Origin: Opitutia bacterium UBA4654
GTDB lineage: Bacteria > Verrucomicrobiota > Verrucomicrobiia > Opitutales > Intestinicryptomonadaceae
Direction of reading: 5' to 3'
NCBI GenBank assembly: GCA_002405555.1
Contig: DHMA01000209.1
Span: 1-29,941, forward strand
Length of the DNA stretch: 29,941 bases
The translations under genes were made by a program, and so were the position numbers. This document shows, piece after piece, positions 23,691-29,941 of this stretch (the first letter of the stretch is position 1; each line of letters starts with the position of its first letter). Below the pieces are notes generated by a model. That model was not told the DNA's origin. It did no database searches and saw nothing but the letters and a program-made list of their open reading frames with translations.

Positions 23691-23913
23691 GGGGCGCAAT
23701 TTAGACCAAAAAAATTTTTTTTAAAGCCAAAAAAACGTCCCTCCGCGCGTCCCGACTTTGCTTCAAGTCGGCGCGGGGCGCAAATTACGCAAAAAAAAGC
23801 TGGAAATTTGAGAGTTTAGCGTATTGAATTTTCGTTTGCAAATAGTAGCGGCGGTTTGTGTTCGGACACTCCGACGCTCCTACAACGGTTTTCATACTTT
23901 AATTACACGGCAC
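23691..23913. other. divergent intergenic region with A/T tract, hairpin and GGGGCGCAA(A)TT motifs
   Basis: It separates the CPBP and TPR genes. It holds a long A7T8 tract (near 23708-23722, probably curved DNA) and a structured hairpin: 7-bp stem 23752-23758 with 23765-23771, extended by a further 5 bp (23743-23747 with 23772-23776) across a 4-nt bulge. Two copies of GGGGCGCAA(A)TT are at 23691-23702 and 23775-23786. No convincing -35/-10 pair could be chosen, though both genes must have their promoters here. Confidence 0.45.
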
Positions 23914-26900
23914 ATGACATTTAACAGACAAATACTTAAAGGCGCGGCAGTCGCGGTGCTCGCATTGCTTGCGTCGGTACGCGTGGCTTCGGCGCAGCAG
24001 GTTGCCCAAATGGGTACGACCGACTTGAAAAACGAGGCGAGCGCGCTCGTCGACGAAAAAAAATACATAGAGGCGCGCCCCTACATTCTCGAACTCGTCA
24101 AGCGCATCAAGGATTCCGACGACCAGAATCTGAAAAAAGAGCTCGAACAGATGTATTATTTCGAGGCGTTCGGCTATTTGCAGGAATACAACGGCACGCC
24201 CTCGAAAAACCTCATGAACAAGGCTATCGCGGGCTTCGACAAGGTCATAAAGGAATTCCCCACGGGTCAGTATGCCGATTCGGCAATCAAGACAAAGGCA
24301 TCGTGCTACGAAATGCTCGGACAGTTCGACAAGGCGGTCTCCACGCGCGAGCTTCTGCTCTCAAAGCCCTATGTGGATAAGCTCAACCGCAGCGAGCAGT
24401 TTTCAATCGTAAAGAAAATCGCCACAAGCCTCTACAACCAACGCCAGTGGAAAGTAGGCAAAAAGTGGTTCGAGAGAATGCTCAACACGGCGGTTCTGCC
24501 CGAAGACAAGGTTTTCGCCGCGTCGGGTCTGATTCAGGCGGCGTGCGCCCAAAAAGACTACGAAACCGTTAAAAAATACTTCCCGTATCTTGTTATAGAC
24601 GCTCCCGCGCGAAGCGACATCGCCCTCAACTACGCGCTCCTGCTTGCGGGCGACGACCTCGTGAAAAAGGAGAAATTCAGCGAAGCCTCCGTATTCTACA
24701 ATATGGTGCTTAGCCGCGATACCATTGTAAACAACCTCAAACGCTTCCTCGAAAAGGCGCAGAAACAGCTCGAACGCGCCCAGCGCGTGTCGGCGGACAG
24801 CCCCGCCGTTCAGGAACTTACCGCGCAGGTTGCGACCCTCGAAGCATACATCGCGGCAATGGCGCCCGTAGAAGACTATACTGCCGACCTCATGGCGCGC
24901 AACGCCCGCAACTACATGCTTACAGAGCGCGACTTCGAAAGCTTCTGGTCGTACTGGCAGATGCTCAAAACATACCCCAACCACCAGAGCATTGAAGACT
25001 TCTACATGGCGGCGATTGTCGGCGCGTTCAAAATCGGCAAGAGCGACGTCATGTTCAAACTGTGCGAGGAATATGTAAAGAATTATCCCGACGGCACATA
25101 CGTCAAGGCGGTCGAACTTCAAATTGCCCAGTACTATTTGAAGAAGAAAGACTACCCCGCATTCTTCCAGCTCGCAAAGAAATTCATCGCCGAAAATCCC
25201 GACGAGCCGCCGTACTCGCAAGACTTCATCTTCCTCATGGGCAAGACTTGGCTCGACATGCAGAAGTACGACGAACTCACAAAGACTTTCGAAAAATACG
25301 CAAAAGACAACCCCGACACCGCGATTTCGGAGGGCTGCCTCTACTGGTCGGGCATCGCGTACCTCGCAAAGGGCGACTTCAAAAACGCCATGCGCGTGCT
25401 CGTGAGAATGATTGACGACTTCCCGAACGGCATGTACGCCGAAGACGGCATGTATCGCCGCGGCGTTGCGGCTTTCGGCGCGGGCGACTTCAACGTTGCC
25501 CGCGATACCCTCGAAGACTTTACCGCCCGCTACGCAAATAGCCAGCTTCGCGGCGAAGTGGAGTTCTTCCTCGGCGACATCTACGCAAACAACGCCGAAG
25601 TGGAGCTTGCGATGAAGCACTACATGAATGTGGAAAAGTACACCAAGAACCAAAGCTTTATCGACAACGCCTACACGCAGGCGGCAAAACTGCTCCACAA
25701 CCTCGAAAAATACGACGAGGAAATCGCGCTGATGGACTCCTACCTTGCAAAATTCCCCAAGGGAATCTGCTCGGAGGCGTCGTTCAACAAGGCGAAGGCG
25801 TTGGAAATCAACGGCCTTGCGTCCGACGCGCTCGCGCTCTACGGCTCGGCAATCGAAAAGTACGGCGCGGTCAAGACCGACGACGGCGTGGACAAAATGA
25901 TTCTCGACTACGACAGAATGTACAAGGAGAACGAGGTAAAGCTCGCCGCAACCGTCGAGTTCCTCAAAAAACTCATGACCGACAAGGCTCTCCTCCAAGA
26001 CATGGTCGCCGTTCCCGCAAAACGCTACCGCTATTTTCAGGACAACCCGAAAATCGACAAACGCCTCTACGAAAAATTCAAGCGCGACAAGGCTTTCGAC
26101 GAAAAGCTCTACACCGACAAAACCGTCCTCAAAAAACTTCTCGACCGCTACACCGCGCAAATCGCGAAGTATCCGAAGGGCGGCACCGAAAAAGTGTTCG
26201 GCGAAATGCTCAAACGCGCAAAGGCGGCAAAGAACGACACTCTGGCGTACCGCCTCATGATGGGCTTGGATTCAATCGGCAAGCCCGTCAAGGACGACAA
26301 AATGTTCAACGACGACGACATCAAGAAAGCTTCGGTGCGCACTCTCGTCTGGATTTCCAAAGTAAACGAAAAATACGGCGCCGAACCCGCCCGCAAGGCT
26401 CTGAAAGAGGCGGTGGACCGCGACGAGTTCGAATACCTCATCGACGCGCTCTTCGCCTCCGCCCAGCTCGAACAACGCTTTGCGGCAAAGGGGCAGGGCA
26501 AATGGGAAGACGCCGTCAAATTCTACGAGGAAGTGGAAGACCAGTTCCCGTCCGACCCCCGCGCGGCGGAAGCCGTTCTGCGCAAGGCGGAAGTTCTTAC
26601 AAAGCTCGGCAAACGCGCCGCGGCTATTAAATGCTACGAGCAGATTCTCAAATCTCCGTCGTGGCGCGGCGAAGCCTACGCGGAAGCCCTTTACAGGCTC
26701 GGAACAATTGCCCAGCACAACAAGAAGCTCGACACCGCGCTGATGTACTTCGACCGCTGCTACCTCGGCTACGCAAACTGCTACAAATGGACGGGCAAGG
26801 CTCTCCTTTCCGCCGCGCAGCTGCTCGCCACCCGCAACGAAGCGGCAAAGGCAAAGGAACTGTGCGACGAATTCCTCGACAACAAGCTCAACGAGCAGTC

Positions 26901-26943
26901 GCCCGACTACGCCGAAATTAAACAATTCCGCAAAACATTATAG
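23914..26943 (+). CDS. large exported TPR-repeat protein
   Basis: A 1009-residue exported protein with a signal peptide (1-27, cleavage ASA before QQ). It consists almost wholly of TPR-type helical hairpins: 'ALVDEKKYIEARPYILELV', 'GFDKVIKEFPTGQYADSAIKTKASCYEMLGQFDKAVSTRE', 'LYWSGIAYLAKGDFKNAMRVLVRMIDDFPNGMYAEDGMYRRGVAAFGAGDFNVARDTLEDF', and C-terminal 'AEALYRLGTIAQHNKKLDTALMYFDRCY'. The spacing recalls YbgF/BamD-type periplasmic solenoids, which act as assembly scaffolds. A less repetitive, charged section lies at about 650-800. The start at 23914 is chosen because the signal peptide begins there; the frame is open further upstream. It leads a three-gene operon (11 nt to the next gene) with another helical-repeat protein and a vWA-like protein. 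Confidence 0.85.
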   Translation: MTFNRQILKGAAVAVLALLASVRVASAQQVAQMGTTDLKNEASALVDEKKYIEARPYILELVKRIKDSDDQNLKKELEQMYYFEAFGYLQEYNGTPSKNLMNKAIAGFDKVIKEFPTGQYADSAIKTKASCYEMLGQFDKAVSTRELLLSKPYVDKLNRSEQFSIVKKIATSLYNQRQWKVGKKWFERMLNTAVLPEDKVFAASGLIQAACAQKDYETVKKYFPYLVIDAPARSDIALNYALLLAGDDLVKKEKFSEASVFYNMVLSRDTIVNNLKRFLEKAQKQLERAQRVSADSPAVQELTAQVATLEAYIAAMAPVEDYTADLMARNARNYMLTERDFESFWSYWQMLKTYPNHQSIEDFYMAAIVGAFKIGKSDVMFKLCEEYVKNYPDGTYVKAVELQIAQYYLKKKDYPAFFQLAKKFIAENPDEPPYSQDFIFLMGKTWLDMQKYDELTKTFEKYAKDNPDTAISEGCLYWSGIAYLAKGDFKNAMRVLVRMIDDFPNGMYAEDGMYRRGVAAFGAGDFNVARDTLEDFTARYANSQLRGEVEFFLGDIYANNAEVELAMKHYMNVEKYTKNQSFIDNAYTQAAKLLHNLEKYDEEIALMDSYLAKFPKGICSEASFNKAKALEINGLASDALALYGSAIEKYGAVKTDDGVDKMILDYDRMYKENEVKLAATVEFLKKLMTDKALLQDMVAVPAKRYRYFQDNPKIDKRLYEKFKRDKAFDEKLYTDKTVLKKLLDRYTAQIAKYPKGGTEKVFGEMLKRAKAAKNDTLAYRLMMGLDSIGKPVKDDKMFNDDDIKKASVRTLVWISKVNEKYGAEPARKALKEAVDRDEFEYLIDALFASAQLEQRFAAKGQGKWEDAVKFYEEVEDQFPSDPRAAEAVLRKAEVLTKLGKRAAAIKCYEQILKSPSWRGEAYAEALYRLGTIAQHNKKLDTALMYFDRCYLGYANCYKWTGKALLSAAQLLATRNEAAKAKELCDEFLDNKLNEQSPDYAEIKQFRKTL

Positions 26944-26954
26944 GATTGACGAAA

Positions 26955-28151
26955 ATGAAGATTTCCAAAACAACGGTATTTTCCGTAGCACTTGCAATCT
27001 TCGCATGCGCCGCGACGGCGCAGCAAGCCGCCGCTCCCGCCGCGCAGAAGACCGAGGCGGCCGAAGCCGCAACCCAAAACGAAGACCGCTCCTACCTTGC
27101 CGACTACGAGGGCAAGGCGGCGTCGGTTTCGCTCTTCGACGAAAAGGCAAAGAGCGAAAGCGTTGCGGCGTTCAAAAACGCGACCGACTCCGACATCGTG
27201 TTTGTCGGCGGCGGCGGCGACATCGCGGTTTCCAAAAAGAAGCCGTCTTCGCTGAAAGTGGTGGTAAAGCCCGACAACAACTGGCTGAGAATCCGCTCCG
27301 CAATCGGGCGCGAAAATTGGGACGAAGCAATCGTCTACATGCGCCCCTTCGTCTACCCCCTCATTCCCCTGATGTCGATAAACCACGAAACGTTCAAGGG
27401 CAATTCATACCTCGAAATGTACCTGAACGCGCTCGTGAACGCAAACCGCATGAAAGAGGCGGTCTCGATTGTGGACGCGCTGAAACTCGGCGAAGTCGCG
27501 CCGTCGCTTGTGTCGTCGGCTTTGAATGTAGCGGAGGCATTGGCGAAATCGGGCGACAAAAAGGGCGCGCTTGCAATCCTCGAACGCACTCCGTTCTCTG
27601 GCGACTACACCGCGGTGATTCCCGACATGCTCTCCGTTCTCTCCGAGCTTCGCAACCGCGGGGCTGTTCAGGAATGCGGCGTGCTGTACACAAAACTCAC
27701 GGGCGTCGACAGCCCCCAGAAAAACGAGGCAACCCTCTGGATGGTCTATTGCGATTTGAGCATGGGCAAAAAAATGTCGGCGGAAATCTACCTCAACCAG
27801 ATTTCGGTTGACGCAAAATCGCCCGAATTCTCGCTTCTTAAAATGGCGCAGGGCATGCTCGCCGCCAAGGCGGACAAGCCCGACTACAATGCGGTTCTCG
27901 ACGCATACGCCGAGGGCATCGTGTTCGGCTCCCTCACAAGCTCATGGATGCCCGAACTGCTCTACAACACGGGCATGGCGTACAAGAAAATCGGCAAACA
28001 GTTCGCCGCAAACGAAATTTTCGCCCAAATGAAGGCCTTGTTCCCCGACAACGCGCTGACGGCAAAAGGCCAAAAGGAAATCGTAAAAATCGAGCGCAAG
28101 CCCAAGAAGGCGGTTGCCGACGAAGACGACGAGGACGAAGACGACGAATAA
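26955..28151 (+). CDS. exported helical-repeat protein with acidic tail
   Basis: A 398-residue exported protein of unrecognised family. It has a signal peptide (1-22, ATA before QQ), then an Ala/Gln/Glu-rich linker to about 45. A small beta segment ('SDIVFVGGGGDIAVSKKKPSSLKVVV') follows. The rest is TPR-like helical hairpins ('NSYLEMYLNALVNANRMKEAVSIVDAL', 'ALNVAEALAKSGDKKGALAILERTP', 'LLYNTGMAYKKIGKQFAANEIFAQMKALFPD'). It ends in a basic patch (KIERKPKK) followed by an acidic tail (ADEDDEDEDDE). It sits between the large TPR protein gene (11 nt upstream) and the vWA-like gene (21 nt downstream). A periplasmic partner role is inferred from this context. The ATG at 26955 is used, not the TTG at 26946. 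Confidence 0.8.
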   Translation: MKISKTTVFSVALAIFACAATAQQAAAPAAQKTEAAEAATQNEDRSYLADYEGKAASVSLFDEKAKSESVAAFKNATDSDIVFVGGGGDIAVSKKKPSSLKVVVKPDNNWLRIRSAIGRENWDEAIVYMRPFVYPLIPLMSINHETFKGNSYLEMYLNALVNANRMKEAVSIVDALKLGEVAPSLVSSALNVAEALAKSGDKKGALAILERTPFSGDYTAVIPDMLSVLSELRNRGAVQECGVLYTKLTGVDSPQKNEATLWMVYCDLSMGKKMSAEIYLNQISVDAKSPEFSLLKMAQGMLAAKADKPDYNAVLDAYAEGIVFGSLTSSWMPELLYNTGMAYKKIGKQFAANEIFAQMKALFPDNALTAKGQKEIVKIERKPKKAVADEDDEDEDDE

Positions 28152-28172
28152 TTTACAACAAACACCCTCCAT

Positions 28173-29588
28173 ATGAAACTCCATCATTTTAGACCCAAAA
28201 AGGAAAAACGCGGGCTTTTGTACCAAGTTTTCATTCTGGTCGCGGTATTGCAAATATCGCTGCTTATCGGATTGAGCGGCTACATCGTTTCGCAGTCGAT
28301 TATCGAGGACGAGCAGCGTCTCGACGCTCCGCCGCCCGTCGAAAAAGTCCAAGTTGCGCAGAAAGAGCACAGGGTGCGCGTCGAAAGACAGCAGAAGAAG
28401 TCGCGCAAAATGAACAAGCGCATTCAGGTTGCCAACCCGCAGAACGTCAACGCTCCGGAAGTCAAGGTGACAATCCCCGCGTCGATTTCCACGGGCGCGG
28501 GCATCTCGACAATTTCCGACAAGGCAATGACGGGCGGCTTGAAGCTCGCAGTCCCGACCGTCGAAATCGGCGGCATCAAGAGCAAGACGGAAAAAGTCCT
28601 CATCTGCGTCGACGCGGGCCCCTACCTCATGACCGACGAACGCGGCGGTTTGGATACCTACAAAGTCATTCGCGAAGACATCAAGAGGCTCGTCAACACA
28701 CTGCCGTCCACAATGCTCTTCAACCTCATGGCGTTCGACATCAGCAACGGCGCGCAAATCAAGTTCTTTCAGGGAAACCTCGTTGCGGCGACGGCGTTCA
28801 ACAAGCGCATCGCGTGCGACTGGGTTGACCCGATTAACGTCGCCCTCAACAAAACGGGCGTGAGCGCGGTTCGCGGGCCCTACTACAAACTCAAATACGA
28901 GTTCCTCAAACAGCCGCCCGCTTCGCAGTACTACAACCCCTACATCTCCAACATCTACCGCGTGTATCAGGCGGCGTTGGAGCAGGGCGCGGACACAATC
29001 TACATTCTGACCACGGGCTGGGTTGACCCCGACAAAATCAAACTGCCGTGGACGGACGCCGAAACCGAACGTTTCCGCCGCGCAATGGAAAACTACGAAG
29101 ACCAAGTTGCAAAGGCGCGCAAACAGCAGGGCTGGACGGACGAAAAACAGCAGGAATTTGAAACCGCCGACGCTCTCGCGCGTCAGAAGGGCATCAAAAA
29201 AGCCCGCGAATGGATTAAACAGGAAAACGCAAAGCGCGCCCAGAAAGGCGTTCCGCTCTACACGGGTACTCCGTCGCAGGCGATGTACGAAAACAAGTTC
29301 TACGTCCGCCCCCAGCCGTCGCCGCCCGCGGTTAGGGTGAAACGCCCCGAAGCAAAGTTCAAGCCCTACGGACGCGTCGGAATCATGAGATACTACAACA
29401 AGCTCTTCAAGGAAGTCTACTTCGACAAAAAGATGAAGCCGCCGGTTGTGAACATGATTGTGTTCCGCGGCGCAAAGGAAGAATGGACTCCCGCCGAAAA
29501 CAAAGTTGTGCGCCAATTTACAAACGCCAACAACGGCGGACGAAGCCGAATCCTGAAAGGCTTGAAGTCGGTCAAAGAATACGAATAA
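28173..29588 (+). CDS. membrane-anchored vWA-like protein with degenerate MIDAS
   Basis: A 471-residue protein with a basic N-terminus, one transmembrane helix (about 17-40) and a periplasmic charged linker (about 50-90). A Gly/Ser/Thr-rich stretch (100-125) leads into 'VEIGGIKSKTEKVLICVDAGPYLM' (130-153). That lead-in matches the pattern of the membrane-anchored vWA proteins of Verrucomicrobia and Planctomycetes, where it normally continues VD-x-SGSM. Here the metal site reads Asp147-Ala-Gly149-Pro-Tyr151, so both MIDAS serines are lost, and the later 'TDG' loop is 'TTG' (280-282). The domain continues with 'EDIKRLVNTLPSTMLFNLMAFD' and 'RVYQAALEQGADTIYILTTGWVDPD'. A charged helical segment (about 300-365) and a basic C-terminal region follow. 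It probably works as a non-metal-binding scaffold. It is the last gene of the operon. Confidence 0.75.
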   Translation: MKLHHFRPKKEKRGLLYQVFILVAVLQISLLIGLSGYIVSQSIIEDEQRLDAPPPVEKVQVAQKEHRVRVERQQKKSRKMNKRIQVANPQNVNAPEVKVTIPASISTGAGISTISDKAMTGGLKLAVPTVEIGGIKSKTEKVLICVDAGPYLMTDERGGLDTYKVIREDIKRLVNTLPSTMLFNLMAFDISNGAQIKFFQGNLVAATAFNKRIACDWVDPINVALNKTGVSAVRGPYYKLKYEFLKQPPASQYYNPYISNIYRVYQAALEQGADTIYILTTGWVDPDKIKLPWTDAETERFRRAMENYEDQVAKARKQQGWTDEKQQEFETADALARQKGIKKAREWIKQENAKRAQKGVPLYTGTPSQAMYENKFYVRPQPSPPAVRVKRPEAKFKPYGRVGIMRYYNKLFKEVYFDKKMKPPVVNMIVFRGAKEEWTPAENKVVRQFTNANNGGRSRILKGLKSVKEYE

Positions 29589-29603
29589 AACAACATTTTA
29601 CGC

Positions 29604-29636
29604 AAAGCCCGATACGCGCTCGTATCGGGCTTTTTT
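29604..29636 (+). terminator. terminator of the TPR/vWA operon
   Basis: A 10-bp perfect stem (29607-29616 with 29621-29630) and a 4-nt loop are followed by six T. It begins 15 nt after the vWA-like gene's stop. Confidence 0.93.
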
Positions 29637-29672
29637 GTGCGCCCGCGCGGCGGGGATTCAGAATTAAGAATG

Positions 29673-29766
29673 AATTTTTGCGTATATTATAAACGCAAAA
29701 AGAACAGCATTATTAAATTTTTGCGTATATTATAAGCGCGAAAAGAACAACGATATTAATTTTTGT
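29673..29766. repeat. tandem 42-43 nt hairpin repeats (two full copies and a partial third)
   Basis: Units start at 29673, 29716 and 29758, each with AATTTTTG; the third diverges after about 9 nt. The first two share AATTTTTGCGTATATTATAA. In copy 1 a 9-bp perfect stem (29675-29683 with 29693-29701) encloses the loop ATATTATAA. In copy 2 the same stem (29718-29726 with 29736-29744) is kept with two changes that become G-U pairs in RNA, with an identical loop. Confidence 0.75.
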
Positions 29767-29802
29767 ATTTCGCGCAGTTGTGAAAAGCGCAAGAGTTCTG
29801 TG

Positions 29803-29917
29803 TACAATAAAAGCTACGGAATAAAACACGCACACCGCAGATGAACCCGAAACCTTTATGCTAAATCATAAAAATTTCGGCTTCACCTGTGAGGCTATTG
29901 GGTTTGCTTCGCAAACC
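29803..29917 (+). ncRNA. possible small structured transcript
   Basis: A TACAAT -10-like hexamer (29803-29808) precedes two hairpins. The first has two 6-bp stems separated by a 2x2 internal loop: CCGAAA 29847-29852 with TTTCGG 29875-29880, and TTTATG 29855-29860 with CATAAA 29867-29872. The second is GGTTTGC-TTC-GCAAACC at 29901-29917. The second is followed by T/A-rich but not pure T sequence, so termination is doubtful. No known RNA family is recognised, and the hairpins may belong to a DNA mobile element. Confidence 0.25.
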
Positions 29918-29941
29918 TCAATTCTTCATTCTTAATTCTTA

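Larger units (their letters stand above)
29660..29939. mobile_element. MITE-like element bounded by 14-bp inverted repeats
   Basis: AGAATTAAGAATGA at 29660-29673 is exactly inverted at 29926-29939. The 280-nt segment between is AT-rich, non-coding and full of hairpins, as in miniature inverted-repeat elements. No target-site duplication could be checked because the window ends two bases after the right repeat. The repeats are low-complexity A/T-rich, so they could also be a dispersed repeat edge with no transposition role. Confidence 0.4.
29637..29941. other. 305-nt AT-rich non-coding end region
   Basis: There is no credible gene here. The DNA is much more AT-rich than the rest of the window. 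It contains the tandem hairpin repeats, the 14-bp inverted repeats at both edges, a possible -10 box (TACAAT, 29803-29808) and two further hairpins, all listed separately. Confidence 0.7.

Noticed and set aside
23824..23913. 30-codon N-terminal extension of the TPR protein
   Set aside because: The signal peptide begins at the ATG at 23914, and an extension would bury it.
24403..26160. 585-codon open frame antisense to the TPR gene
   Set aside because: It is Phe/Val/Glu-rich shadow coding without motifs, inside a clear TPR gene.
27942..29516. 524-codon open frame antisense to the vWA-like gene
   Set aside because: It overlaps two sense genes with good structure and has no recognisable domain.
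29673..29766. Replication origin iterons
   Set aside because: The tandem repeats lie in AT-rich DNA, but there are no DnaA boxes, no rep or dnaA gene nearby, and only two full copies.
29660..29766. CRISPR array
   Set aside because: The repeats are tandem without unique spacers, and there are no cas genes.

Overview
The window looks like chromosomal DNA from a member of the PVC superphylum, most likely a gut-associated Verrucomicrobiota (Opitutales-like). This is an inference from: a fairly GC-rich, strongly biased codon usage; many secreted or lipoprotein glycan-active proteins (WbsX/GH99-like, BNR sialidase-like, clan GH-A hydrolase, aldose 1-epimerase); a membrane-anchored vWA-type protein with the linker style common in that phylum; and starts that mostly lack a Shine-Dalgarno sequence. 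There are no rRNA or tRNA genes, no CRISPR array, and no recognisable transposase or phage gene.

Layout. 1-1078: a possible 3' end of an AT-rich gene, then a beta-propeller gene that seems to lack its proper 5' end. 1269-2480 (-): WbsX/GH99-like lipoprotein. 2734-3702 (+): secreted FGE/SUMF1-fold protein lacking one catalytic cysteine. 3779-7083 (-): a three-gene run of UDG-family protein, TolB-like propeller lipoprotein and sialidase-like protein. 7271-12020 (+): a six-gene envelope operon of two CsgG/LpoB-type proteins, a COG3014-type lipoprotein, a YcfL-like lipoprotein, an LpoB-like lipoprotein and a 44-residue lipoprotein. 12140-14974 (+): a 944-residue clan GH-A-like hydrolase. 15191-15994 (-): TatD. 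16100-20660 (+): trxB, then the tightly packed run prmA, OB/HD nuclease-like gene, rdgB and galM. 20867-23690 (-): CPBP membrane protease and RlhA-type U32 protein, 1 nt apart. 23914-29588 (+): a three-gene operon of a 1009-aa TPR protein, a 398-aa helical-repeat protein with an acidic tail, and a membrane-anchored vWA-like protein with a degenerate metal site. 29637-29941 has no gene but holds tandem hairpin repeats and 14-bp inverted repeats at its edges, so it resembles a MITE or a structured RNA region.

How the parts fit. The glycan genes suggest a cell that harvests host or dietary glycans in or near its envelope. Two envelope operons stand out. The 7271-12020 cluster gathers proteins related to the curli exporter CsgG and to the PBP1b activator LpoB, together with the YcfL and COG3014 families, and looks like a periplasm/outer-membrane assembly. 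The 23914-29588 operon combines two secreted solenoid proteins with a membrane-anchored vWA domain that has lost its metal ligands, which suggests a scaffold.

Strong hairpin terminators close most transcription units: 1211-1245, 3741-3782, 12028-12061, 14995-15036, 20680-20717 and 29604-29636. Function calls rest on motif recognition by eye; no database search was run.
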